Source of the DNA: Phaeodactylum tricornutum CCAP 1055/1
Lineage: Eukaryota; Bacillariophyta; Bacillariophyceae; Surirellales; Neidiaceae
Assembly: GCF_000150955.2 (NCBI RefSeq)
Contig: NW_002238022.1
Coordinates: 1 to 34,016 of the forward strand
Direction of reading: 5' to 3'
Length of the DNA: 34,016 nucleotides
In this document: positions 17,069-27,734 of the stretch, piece after piece
Layout of the letters: each line of letters starts with the position of its first letter
Numbering within the stretch: position 1 is the stretch's first letter
Position numbers and translations under genes: made by a program
The notes under the pieces: generated by a model
The model's database searches: none
What the model was told of the DNA's origin: nothing
Seen by the model: only the letters and a program-made list of their open reading frames with translations

Positions 17069-18933
17069 ATGTCGAACCAAGCAGGCAAATCGGCAATGCA
17101 GACCGGTGATGAAGAGGACTCGGACTTGACGGATCTCCTCCAGAATCAAATGGGCGGCAGCAATACTACCAGCGGGACGGAGACGGCACGCTTCAATCTC
17201 GACCACTTAACCCAAGGCAAAATGAGTCTTTCACCCCGCAACACCTCTTCCAAGAAGGCGGCATTTCTTGATGTGGCTTCAAGCTATATTTCCATGCTTT
17301 GTCACTATTACCCCGGGCTTTGCGGTTTTTTCGTTTTTCTCGGCATTGCTGCTACCCTTGCACTCTTGTCGAATCTCTTCTTCAACCCTACCGAAAACCT
17401 CGGTGTGATCAAGCACGATCATTCGAATATCAAGTCGGTGTACGATGTTAAAATGGGTCAGATCGACCACTGGTGCTTGAAAGGCGACAACGACAGCTGC
17501 CGATGTGAAGACCCCTTGAATCCTATTAGTCGAGCGGACCACAAATCCTGGGTTCAAGCCTTCAAAGCGAATCGCAGACTCGTCAAAGAATTCCAAGATC
17601 CCATCAAGGCAGCCACCCTGGACGTGGCCTTTCTGGGGGAATCAGTCATTGAAGAGATGGATGGGCGCTGGATGGGTCGCAATCGATCCGCTGGTCTCGG
17701 CAATATTGGCAAAACGTTCAAGGCGCACTTTTCGAAGCAGAAGGGAGGCACTCTAGAAGGAGTAGCCTTGGGAATAGCTGGCGATACAGCGCCCAACGTG
17801 TTGTGGAGACTTATGCACGGAGAGATGACCGACTACTTTAATCCAAAGGTTTGGTGGATCGGTCTAGGAATGAATGATCTGTCCCGAATGCAGTGCTCGG
17901 AGGAGGTGGTTGTCCTCGGCATACTGCGAGTTGTCGAAGAAATTTTGGAAAAGAAGCCCAATGCTCGCATCGTAATCAATTCGCTTCTGCCAATGGTCAG
18001 TGCTCGAAGCGGAGCCTATCCAATTATCAGTGATTACCAGGACTCCTTGGCCGCTAACTCCACAGTCACCCGAAAGAAGCGAAGTGGAACGGCGAACGCC
18101 GCATTTACGGTCCCTGTTGAAAACCGGCTTCTCAAGAGCAAAGATAAGGAAAAAGAAGTCGTAAGGCCCAAGCGTGCGCCCACCGAGGAAGAAAAAGATG
18201 CAGCAGCACAAGAAGAAGAAGAAGCTCGCGATAAGGCGGCACGTCGTAAGCGCAAGAAAATTGTTCGCAAGCAAAAAGACCCCGTTAATCCAATTATGAA
18301 AGACCGCCAGCGTATAAAAAAATACACTCCCGGGACACTGCATTTGAGGCAAAACAAAATTCCATTGTGGAACTCTGTTCGTGCCATCAACGCCCAACTT
18401 CGTAAGTTCGCCGGGAAACAAGATCGCGTATCTTTCTTTGATGCCACGGATATTTTTGCCACCCGCGAAGATGGGCAGCGCTATGTGCTACAGAGTGACC
18501 GAATCAGCGCTCGTGGTCACCCGACGAATCGTGGATACATGCTGTGGTACGTTTTCGGGCTAGGTACAACACCTTCGTTCGATCGCATCTTTAACACTGT
18601 GCACTCTTTCTGTATCCACGCATCAGGGAAGACGCCATTGTGAAACGTTTGGACGACGTTCTAACCAAAATGCGACGCGATCAACCAGATCTCTTTAGTA
18701 TTCCTACCTTTCAAAATGATGATGACAGCATGGACATTACGCAAGAAACTGGAGATGGGTATTCCGCGGAAGGCGACGATTTTGAGGACGACGCTTTCGG
18801 CTACCAGGAGGACGATTTTATTGCAGAAAACAGGGAAGTCGATAGCGAAAACACTGGATCGTCAGAATTTGCGCCGCCGAAGGATGGCGGTGTCCCGGAC
18901 AGTATGGATGATGAACGTAGTGATGATGTGTAA
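17069..18933 (+). CDS. Membrane-anchored SGNH/GDSL-type hydrolase
   Basis: Two exons, 17069-18546 and 18627-18933, give 594 residues; the 80-bp intron has GTACGT...CAG borders and restores the block MLW-EDAIVKRL across the junction. One transmembrane segment at about 83-105 makes it a type II membrane protein with the enzyme in the lumen or outside. SGNH signatures: block I FLGES with Ser192 (Glu replaces the usual Asp of GDS), block III WWIGLGMND (Asn269) and block V with D477 and H484 in SDRISARGHP. A highly charged Lys/Arg/Glu insert (about 345-415) splits the hydrolase fold before block V, and the C-terminal 90 residues are very acidic. The nearest known fold relatives are PAF-acetylhydrolase-like esterases. 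Substrate unknown: lipid or acetylated glycan are both possible. It converges on the Rab gene 277 bp away. Confidence 0.82.
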
Positions 18934-19210
18934 GAAGGTTCTCTTTGACGGTTGGCACAATGCAATTTCTTTAGTAGTGATCTTTTTCTTGTGGATACAT
19001 ATCGTAGTCCGTGCAAACGAAAGATTTGAAACACTTCAGGGAGACGATGATTACGTGCCATACTTCTAAATATGATCACTCTAAAAAGGCGCACACACAA
19101 AGGATGCTTCGATTTTACAGACTGACATGAAAAACATATGTAAAAGAATCAACGATCTCTAGCAGATGGAGTGGAGAACAAGGGACTGCCGGTACCTCAA
19201 TTCCAGCACT

Positions 19211-20143
19211 TTAGCAACATCCAGGCTTTTGTCCCTCCCTTTTTTCACCAGCTGACGACAAATTCACCGTTCGATGATCTCCAGCAGCGGAAGCACTGTC
19301 TGTACTCGGAGCTCCTCGAATGGAAGGGGTGCCTTCGAATTCATCGATTCTCTTGTGCTTGATGGTCGTCGCAAGTGCTGTAAACGTTCTTTCGACGTTG
19401 TGACCCGTCAGGGCTGAAGTCTCAAAGAACTGCACACCGTATTCGTCCGCAAGCAGCTTGCCCTCGTCGTACGTGACGACCCGGTCGTTGTCAAGATCAC
19501 TTTTGTTTCCGCATAGGACAATGTCACAGTCCGGTGGTGCTCTAGTTTTGATATCTCGCATCCACCCGATGACATGGTCAAAAGAAGGGCGATTAGAAAT
19601 ATCGTAAGTGAGTACAAAACCATCGGCACGGCCAAAGAAATTCGAAGTCAAACTACGAAAGCGCTCTTGCCCTGCTGTGTCCCAGAGCTGCAACCGCATT
19701 TGGGCGCCCTCGATCTGTAACAAACCAAATCGGAGCGTCAGATAGGGGCATAAAGAGACTTCCTTGCTTCCACTTTGGACACGTAAATCATACCTTCACC
19801 ATTTTATCTCTGTAGTCAACACCTATCGTCGTTACAAACTTTGTCGAAAAGACATTTTGGTCAAACCGTAACACTAAGGACGTCTTTCCACAAGCCGAAT
19901 CTCCGACCATCAACAACCTGTGTGGATTCGAAGAGCATAAGAGTGAGACTCCCGCGCCTTTCTGATGTGAACAACCGATTTATCTCGCCGCACAACTGTT
20001 GCAAGACAGAATTGTCCTTCTCGAGATCTTTTCTCTTTTGGCTAGCCCGCAACTACCTTCACAGGAACCAAGACATACCTGACGATATAGGCGCCTTTGG
20101 CACCCAATTGAAGCGGACGCGGTTGGCCTCCGTTGTTTTCCAT
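19211..20143 (-). CDS. Rab-family small GTPase
   Basis: Three exons on the minus strand, 20079-20143, 19794-19917 and 19211-19714, with introns of 161 bp (19918-20078) and 79 bp (19715-19793) bounded by GTATGT...CAG and GTATGA...CAG. The spliced protein has 230 residues. It shows the P-loop GDSACGKTS (G27-S35), the effector region TTIGVDYRDK, switch II WDTAGQERFR (from W74), NKSD at 133-136 and ETSAL at 161-165. The C-terminal CC is the double prenylation site. Membrane trafficking is the family role; the subfamily is not certain (Rab8/10/27-like features). The 161-bp first intron lies just before the P-loop. The upstream 800 bp is shared with the divergent eIF2 kinase gene. Confidence 0.95.
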
Positions 20144-20946
20144 GGTGCCTTCGCTCGTTTGTGTTGGCGGAGTGTTTGCTGCTGTCAGAAATTCGAAATG
20201 GAGAAGAAATAACGGTTATATAACGTTGACCAGTGCAAAACCATAGTTTGACATAAGTAAATAGCAATGAGAACGGGAACACAGCGGACACGCCAGCCAT
20301 CCTATCGTGTGGAAAAAGCCGTCTAGTTTCCATCGCTCCTCACCTCGATCATGGCGACCTTCCCGGCCCTGCTTACCTTCCTTTCCCAGTTTGGCTTGTC
20401 AGAGCTAACAGAAAGGGAACCCTGTACGGAGCTGCACCGGTTTGAATGGAGAAGAAAAAACTCGAGAACAAACGGAAGAGGTCTTTCGACTGACAGTGAC
20501 ACAATCTGCAGAGTCAACGGCCTTTGTCTCTCGCTGTTATGGAAAAATGAGAAATTCTAAATTGAAAGTCTGGAACGACAAAATTTCCGACTTACCTTGT
20601 TCTATGTCTTACTCGGAAAATGGCGATTGAGGAACCGACACCAAATAGGAATCTGGCATCTCTTGTCATCATCACCATTTTATGTATGCCAGATCGCATT
20701 TCGGAACTGTGACGGAATCGCTACCGATTTGGACCGGTAGTGTCACTGTCAACTCCAGTCCCCGCAAACAAAATTGCCTTTGTAAACACGGGACCTTCTG
20801 GACCCAGGCGATAGTCGAAACATAAGTAAGTGCAGCGCTGATCGACTGGAGAAAGTATACGGAGACCTTGCCACCCTCGTTGCTCGCATGGAGTTCAGCA
20901 TATTCTTTTGAGCTGTACACTGGTCTAGAAAAATTGCAAACCTAAA
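20144..20946. promoter_or_regulatory. Divergent promoter region between Rab and the eIF2 kinase
   Basis: 803 bases with no recognisable gene. Short frames of 60-80 codons on both strands lack homology signals. On the minus strand, AAGGTAAGC (about 20370) and AAGGTAAGT (about 20595) look like good splice donors, so the Rab transcript might carry non-coding 5' exons here. That is conjecture. Confidence 0.35.
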
Positions 20947-23196
20947 ATGGACGAGAAAAGTGAGACTAGTGCTGCTTCCAGCTGGCGAAGCACTTGGGAC
21001 GACGAAGTGGAGGGGGCATATCGATCTCGCACACCACCAAATCATCCGCCGCAGGTTTTCTCGTTTATGCAGCAACAAGGGGGGTTGTCGGGATTGTCAC
21101 CGGATTCGCTCGAGCCCGACGGCAATATGACGGACCAGAACATTGCGATTGAAACCAATTCTGCGTCGGTCCCTGCAGATCAGGAGCGCCAGATTCTACT
21201 TCTCATGTTGCTGGCACAAGTCTGTGCCCTTCACGACCCTACTCCGCGAACATTCACTGTCCACGTACTAGAACTTTTTGAAAGGGGAATTCTAGATCGC
21301 CAATCGATTCACTTTTTGTTTGATCTCGGGTTGGTCCCTTCGTCTTCCCCGTCCAGGTTTTTGTCGTCCAATGCGAATATACATGGTGATCCATTGGCAG
21401 ATCAAGGAGAAGAAGAATCCAGTAAACAGACTGCCATAGCGCTTTCAACAAAACCATTCTATCGTCAAAGATCACTCGAAGCATCGGCAATTCGGTCTTC
21501 GCTCGAACACGAGGAACGGCAGAGAGTTACGACAAACTCCGCGACCAAGTCGGACCCGTATGTAGCAGCAACAACCCTGCCGTGGTCTGCGGAGCATCAC
21601 CCTCTATCTTTGTCACGGTATAAACGGGAATTTGATGAAGTAGGACTACTGTCATCTGGATCATTTGGACAGGTATTTCGAGCGACGAATAAAATGGATG
21701 GGTTCAACTACGCAGTAAAACGAGTTCCATTCAACGCCACTGGCTTTTCCAGTGATTCAGTACAGCAGGTTGTCCGAGAGGTACATTGTCTTGCTGTGTG
21801 CGATCACCCTAATGTGGTCCGATATTATACAAGCTGGCTGGAGCCGAGTTGGATGACTGGGAGTGGAACATCGAACGCAATATCTGATCTGAATAATCAT
21901 CCGCGCCTTCTTGCGGATATTGAGAGTGCCTTTTCGGGCGACAATCCACAAAGGCTATCGGACACGTTACAAGCGTACTTTCAGGATCCCGTTTTTAGCG
22001 ATCGTCCGCGGCGGAGATTCTCACTGGATGGTTCAAACGCTGGAGATACAGAGGAATTTAGTTTGTGGACCATTGACCAGACTCAGGACGACTCGGTCAT
22101 CGGTATGAAATGGCATCGACGAAGTTTACGTCATCCCTCTAATTCAAATCAGCTTTCACAAAAGTCAGGTAGAGCACGAAAAGGAAAAAAAGCCGCGGGG
22201 CCAAGCTACCAATACCAAATATGTTTGTATATTCAAATGCAATTGTGCCACCCTGCAACACTGGCCGACTGGATTCGTGAGCGCAATCGAAAGCTTCACG
22301 ACGAACATGCTGGAAACCGTCTTGTTTTTGCCGCCGATATTTTTTCTCAGCTTTGCGACGGTTTGGCGCATGTGCATTCGAAAGGGATTGTTCATCGCGA
22401 TTTAAAGCCTGCAAACGTTTTTGCCAGCCAAGACGAAAAGGTGCAGTTCAAGATTGGGGATTTTGGACTTAGCAAGATGATTGAGTCGTTACAAACAAAC
22501 AAGGGCGCGAACCAAGGGAAGGGATGGAAAGCATCACAACCGCTACACTTGTTACTCAAGCATGGAGAGGCAGCTTTTTTGTATGATTCTCAGATAGAAA
22601 GAACTTGTGGGAACGACACATGGCGCGACCCGTTAACAGCGGGAGTTGGCACAGCATCGTATGCTGCCCCTGAGCAAGTTTCCTCTGGGTCTTATGGGAA
22701 GGAAGCAGATATTTTCAGTCTAGGATTGATTTGATTGGAGCTTTTGTGCTGCTTTTCAACCGAGCATGAAAGAATTCAAACTTTTCACGACTGTCGGTAC
22801 CAGCGAAGTCTTCCCCTCGACCTTGAACAGTATTCGTTGGTGTCCGACGTTATTCTGAAATGTACCGAGCCCGACCCAAGACGGCGACCTACTGCAGCGG
22901 AACTTTGTAGCTTCAATATAAACCCTGAGACCGCAGAAAATAGTCGAAATCCAAACGACGTGGAAGCGCTACTTAGGAGGCAATTGTCGCAGAGAGACGC
23001 TGAAATCGAGAAATACAAAACTTCTATCGAAGAGCGAGATCATGCTATTGCCAGCCTCCGTCTGGAAATTGAGGCGTTAAAAAGAAAGGCTCCGTTCACA
23101 TTCCGAGCAGGACCCTTTGACAAGGCTCATTCTGATTTTGTAGGGGTTTCCAAATCATTTTCATCGCAAAGCAGCAGTAGTGATGAGGGTTTGTAA
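20947..23196 (+). CDS. HRI-like eIF2-alpha kinase, interrupted by an in-frame TGA
   Basis: The ATG at 20947 starts 595 codons to a TGA at 22732-22734, after which the same frame continues 153 codons to a stop at 23194-23196. Residues 78-120 (LLLMLLAQVCALHDPTPRTF) resemble the N-terminal helical region of HRI (EIF2AK1). The kinase domain starts near 224: LSSGSFGQVFRATNKMDG, Lys258 in YAVKRV, the insert typical of eIF2 kinases between the lobes, HRDLKPANVF near 483, DFGLSK, and the APE block as TASYAAPEQV. The TGA falls inside DIFSLGLI-stop-LELL, where family members have Leu, in the helix after the activation segment. After it come the C-lobe end (DPRRRPTAAEL) and a coiled coil (EIEKYKTSIEERDHAIASLR). 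Either a nonsense allele, a sequencing error or a decaying gene; no intron removes it. It would act in stress control of translation initiation. Confidence 0.85.
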
Positions 23197-23270
23197 GCAC
23201 AGGATAGGTGCATCTCGCGCACAAAAGAAACTGCACAGTAAGAGCTCACTCACTCTATGATTTTAGAAAT

Positions 23271-26088
23271 TCAACTATCAGCTTTTTCTGCCTCAAACTG
23301 ACGAAAGAGACGTTTAAACTCTTCCAAAGTAATCTGTCCATCCTCGTCTACATCGACGAATTTGAGTAGAGCACGAATCTCGTCCAAAGGAAAGTCGGGA
23401 TCCATGCGGTGCATTAATCGTCGCACCTCATCGAGATTTAAAGACCCTGAGCGGTCGATGTCTGCGTCATGAAAAGCAGCAACAATATCCTCATCGTTAA
23501 ATCCTCTCTTATTTCCAAGAGAATACGCCTTCACCGCTTTTTTGAACAGCCGTTTACGACACATGTTTCGCAGAGATGATGCCATTTCCGGCGACGACTC
23601 CACAACTGCCAAAAAGTCTTCGCCCTTCATCTCATGCAATCGACACGCCTCTGACGAGCACGTCACAGTGGAACTAAAAATCAAAGTAGAAATTAGACGC
23701 TGACAATCGAACAGTACTTGGTGATGGGAAAAAGCACTTACGATCGAGTTCTTTGAAACAATAGAGAGGACTCCCCGAACGAGTCACCACCAACGTATTT
23801 ATGGACAATGTTTTGGCCATGAGAAACCTCAAACTCTCCCCCGTCATGGTCATCTACGCGAAACATGGAAGTACCGAAATCCCCTTCTTTGTACACAACC
23901 TCGCCTTTCTTGTATGTACGAACTCGGACGTTCTTTTGAAGCCGCAAAAGGTTCTTGGCATACATTAGACTTCGAGCACGCCATTTCAAACGTAGTTCGT
24001 TCTTGGCGGCTGCACTGGCGCCAATATAGCGATCGAATTCTTCTCGCTTTATTTCAATTACATCAACTGGGGTTGCGCATTTTGCGGACGTAAACCTACT
24101 GTTTTCAGTATCCAAAAGGCTTCCTTCCCCGAAGAAGTCTCCACTGCGAAGGATTGCAACAAGTTGCCCTTTTCTTGTTTGTATCTCAACTTTTCCCGAG
24201 CTCAAAAAGTACATTGCATCCCCACGGTCACCGGCATGAAAAACGAAGTGACCACGAGGAAAGTGTTTTTGGTTGAGACCAGAAAAAAGTTTGTTAAATT
24301 GGGACAGGGATATGGTAGCGTTGACGGAGGCGTCGATTCCGTCGTCGCTGTTACTGTTTTGAGTTGCGATGAAGTCCCGTGTGTCGCTGGGAGAGACAAT
24401 CGAACCAGTGCGTTCAGCAGTCACACGAGCTAAGGCATCGGATGTCACAAAGCCTTTCCCTTCTGCATCGAAGACGTCGAAAGCGCGTTTCAGAATGTGT
24501 GCTGAACTATCGTCCTTCAAGGAGAGTTTTGTTTTGACCTTCGCTTCGGAAAGTCGAACATCGGAGTGTCCCTGACTGACAAGCACAGCAAACATGCCGG
24601 CCTCCAATTTATATCGGAGATCCTTGAACCGGGAAAGCTTTTTATCAGAGTCCAGGATTTTCTCTTTCAAAGCCGTCTCTCCCCTTACCCAGGGGTGCTG
24701 CAACATTTCATAGGCGGTAATTCTCTTAGCCGGATCTCTTTCCATCAGTCTCAAAATAAGATCCCCAGCGGATTCAGACAGATGACCAACAAGCTCTCGA
24801 GAAAAGGGGGGTTCAGGGTTTTGCCGGATATGATCGGCGATCTCGTCATCTGTACTTACGCCTTTGACATCAAAGGGATGAACACCGGTGAGCATGATAT
24901 AAAGAATCACGCCAACGCTCCACATATCCATCTGAAAACGATAAAGCAGAGGTTGTGAGAATGAAATTTGAGCACACACATAGGTATAGATGAGACCGGT
25001 AGCAACGTACGGCTGAATCGGCGACTGAACGCTCTTCGAACCTTTCGGGTGGCCAGTATGCCGTAGTTCCAGTAGACGATGCGCTTTTCAAAGCCAAAGC
25101 CGACTGATCGCGAGCTACTGACGGCTCTTCATCGTCGGCATTATCTTGTTGAACCACTGCGCAGCCAAAATCAATCATCTTGATCGTTCCGTCCATTCTG
25201 TTCTTCGTTGATAGCAACAAATTCTCAGGTTTAAGATCGGCATGAACCACACCGACTCCATGAAGGAAAGCCAATGCGCTGGCCACCTCGTACATCAATC
25301 TTGCAGCATCTGCCTCGCTATATGCACCATAATGAATCAGGTGCTCGAACATTTCTCCTCCAGTGACTAGGTCCAAGATTAGATAGTAAAAGTTATGGTC
25401 TTCGTACATATCTCGGAGTCCTGATATATTGGGATGCCCTCCGTTGTCAAAAATTCGTAAAAGGGCGTCTGTTTCAGTTTTGAAGGCCGAGGAATTGGTA
25501 TATCTGCGAGATATCTTCTTGAGAGCAACCTTTGGGGAGATACGTGAGACCGTTGAGAGTAGCATTCACGAGTGAAGGCAATCCCCACGTGTTGTGTGCT
25601 TCTCGCTTCCTTACCTTTTCACCCGTTGCCGCTAAACGAGCAGGATGGACCGAACCATAAGCACCTTCTCCCATGACTGTCTTCCAGTCTACCCTGTACT
25701 TCTCGTTGAGATCTCGACCTCTGATAGACCGCATTCGATGCAGCATAACGTTCCGTGGTTGAGTGTTCGCCCTTCGAGGCTCACATTGCGAAGGATAAGG
25801 GCGCCACGGCATTGTATTCCGGCTGCCATCAGGCCTCTCATCCGAGCGTTCTAATGGCGACACATTCCAAATCATGAATCCGGTAGCAGCAATCGCCATT
25901 GAAAGTGTAGCCAAATCAACCATTGATGAAAATGATTCGGTCCCATCCGTTTTTGTCCGCTCTGTCGCGAAAGCCGGGACCCCGATTCTTTTCCAAGCAT
26001 CTTGTTTTCTCTTAAGTATTCGGGTAGATAAGGAGGTACATTGATGACACCGTAATGCTAATCGTAGTGTCGAACGAGAGGTACTCAT
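23271..26088 (-). CDS. EF-hand kinase with two cyclic-nucleotide-binding domains and a mitochondrion-like N-terminus
   Basis: Four exons: 25615-26088, 25011-25529, 23742-24931 and 23271-23673, with introns of 85, 79 and 68 bp. The first ATG is at 26086-26088 (the frame upstream starts from GTG), giving 861 residues. The N-terminus MSTSRSTLRLALRCHQC is rich in Ser/Arg without acids, like a mitochondrial presequence, and a transmembrane segment follows at about 58-78. Kinase domain at about 131-413: GEGAYGSV, VALKK (Lys162), HADLKPEN (Ala replaces Arg of HRD), IDFGC (D278) and WPPERF. A weak EF-like site lies near 478-497 (FDVFDAEGKGFV). Then CNB1 at about 553-636 (FFGEGSLLDTENSRF) and CNB2 at about 661-760 (FGESSLLFQRTRSS, with the Arg that contacts phosphate). 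Finally two canonical EF-hands start near 797 and 835 (DADIDRSGSLNLDE, DVDEDGQITLEE). The layout joins CDPK and PKG features. Its stop converges on the HRI-like gene at 74 bp. Confidence 0.9.
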
Positions 26089-26439
26089 TCTCCGGTCTAC
26101 TTCGCAGTTTGACGAGTACTTGATACTATGAGAAGTGCCATTGGTGTTGGAACAAGACACGGAAATATTCCGCGCAAAGATGAAAAAAAAACAGTCCCGA
26201 TTTCATTTCGCTGAAAAAAGTTCGTTGTTGCATCTGTGTCGTATTGATGTCCAATTCAAGAAAATGAAATTTTATTTCAAGCCTACCATACTTTCTAGAA
26301 TGAGAAAAAGCCGAATTCTACCCGTAGTCGTAGAAGAGTCTAAGAACAGTGGCTACACCAACATCTCCACCAACAGTGAAGGAATATCCTGTGGCCTATG
26401 GACTATGGAGGATACCGATCTTGACTCCAAATATCCCAA
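26089..26439. other. Intergenic stretch between kinase and ferredoxin genes
   Basis: 351 bases, with the 3' end of the ferredoxin gene on one side and the 5' end of the kinase gene on the other, both on the minus strand. It should hold the kinase promoter and the ferredoxin 3' UTR. Frames of up to 118 codons on the plus strand are shadows or chance. Nothing specific is seen. Confidence 0.45.
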
Positions 26440-27219
26440 TTACTTCCAGACATTATTTACATCCGCAGGAATCGTTACTACGATCTCGTGATCCGTTTCC
26501 AGAAGCCCGTTTTTCAAAAACACTTGGCAGCCCAGTCTAGATGTTTCGCATGGCTCGAACGCGAGATCTAACATGTCGAGTTCCGCCTCGCAAGGCGGTG
26601 GCAAAACAGTGAATGTTTTTTCATCCAAGTATACGTGACAAGTACAGCAGCTCATTTGGCCACCGCATGTTCCTTCCATGTACTCGCCAAGAAGTTCCTC
26701 GCCTGCTGCGCTTTTAGCGACATCCAGAACCGACTGTCCCTGTCTCCACTTTAATTGAAAGGTAGTTGAATGGTGGGGAATAGTAAACGTTACCAACTTG
26801 GACGGTCGTATTTTCGCACTCCGCTTGCGATTTCGATCTGCTTCGACCGCTTCCGACAACGCCATTAGTCCCGCTTTACCAAAGGCTTCGACTTGTGAAA
26901 GTTTCATTTCCTTGCCGTACACGGATTGCAAGGCCTTCAGAATTCCGTCATGCAATTGTGAATCGATGCGGTGGGTTTCTGCCAGGTAAGTGCTTATTTC
27001 GTGATCAGGTCCTTCCTCTTTCGATGTTGACAAAAATCTACTTAATTTTCGACTGCATCCGATAGACTGAACCCAACCATTGGTGGCGCCATTGGCTTGT
27101 TGGATTTGTACTAACTGTAAACTATTCCGAAACGAGATCAACCCCTCGAGTGTCGGCAAAAGTCGGATTCCTGCGCGAGTAAGTGAAGAAAAACGAGTCA
27201 AAATCATGCTATGTTCCAT
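26440..27219 (-). CDS. Adrenodoxin-type [2Fe-2S] ferredoxin, probably mitochondrial
   Basis: 259 residues from an ATG at 27217-27219; a second Met at position 5 is also plausible. The N-terminus (MILTRFSSLTRAGIRLLP) is basic and amphipathic, like a mitochondrial presequence. The ferredoxin domain occupies about 138-259 with cluster ligands C185-x5-C191-x2-C194 (CGGQMSCCTC) and C231 (RLGCQV), followed by the typical ETDHEIVVTIP-type tail. The family passes electrons from ferredoxin reductase to P450s or to the iron-sulphur cluster assembly machinery (FDX1/FDX2/Yah1). Unusual: about 60 residues (roughly 70-130) of helical sequence before the domain, containing a TYLAETHRIDSQLHDGILKA segment, which ordinary mitochondrial ferredoxins lack. 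Head-to-head with the phospholipase C gene. Confidence 0.88.
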   Translation of the reverse strand: MEHSMILTRFSSLTRAGIRLLPTLEGLISFRNSLQLVQIQQANGATNGWVQSIGCSRKLSRFLSTSKEEGPDHEISTYLAETHRIDSQLHDGILKALQSVYGKEMKLSQVEAFGKAGLMALSEAVEADRNRKRSAKIRPSKLVTFTIPHHSTTFQLKWRQGQSVLDVAKSAAGEELLGEYMEGTCGGQMSCCTCHVYLDEKTFTVLPPPCEAELDMLDLAFEPCETSRLGCQVFLKNGLLETDHEIVVTIPADVNNVWK

Positions 27220-27734
27220 TCAGGACTAAACGGAATTTACATGAACATGGCAAAAAGGAAGATCAACCCAAAACCTTGCCCTCTCGACGCAAGATAGTCG
27301 TGGTTCTTGGCCGTTTTCACGGTTGGATCTGCTCGAGAAAAGAAAAAGGCGAGGCTTTTCTGTTTGTGTACGTCGTCTCCCATGCTGGATGCGAACCAAC
27401 CAGCTCTCGATTGTGAAATATTGATTTTTAATTGGCCTCAAAAGCTCATTGTAATTGAAGTTCCAGTAGTATTTTTATCGCAAAGGACATTCATTCCTGA
27501 AGCAGAAAATCGCTGCTCTCCGCTCGTTTACGACAGCAGCTTTCCGGGATGTAAAATTTCATGAATTGCGCCTGTATACAGCAAACCGGGTCCCCCAAGA
27601 GTGCTTCCGGGAAAATACAAACAAATCGCGAAGGGCTATCGACATTCGTACCTTCGAGGACGATCTGTCAAGGTACAGTCAAGCAGTACAGAAAATCATC
27701 CTTAGCAGATCTTCTGTCTACATTTCTTGGAACC
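27220..27734. promoter_or_regulatory. Divergent promoter region between ferredoxin and phospholipase C
   Basis: 515 bases between the two divergent start codons. The phospholipase C frame is open back to an ATG at 27561, but the ATG at 27735 (ACCATGG context) begins the acidic N-terminus that suits the family better, so 27561-27734 is probably 5' UTR. A small hairpin GCTGG/CCAGC lies near 27384-27405 (minus sense); it is not a tRNA. Confidence 0.5.

Noticed and set aside
20351-20560. Plus-strand 69-codon frame between Rab and the eIF2 kinase
   Set aside because: Begins with ATG in fair context but has no domain and lies in a likely promoter/5' UTR region; not enough to call a gene.
22732-22734. 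TGA in the HRI-like kinase as a selenocysteine codon
   Set aside because: The position is a buried hydrophobic Leu site in kinases with no redox role, and no SECIS-like structure was recognised downstream by eye.
27384-27410. tRNA-like T-arm on the minus strand (GGTTCGCATCC)
   Set aside because: There is a short hairpin, but no matching acceptor, D or anticodon arms at the right distances.
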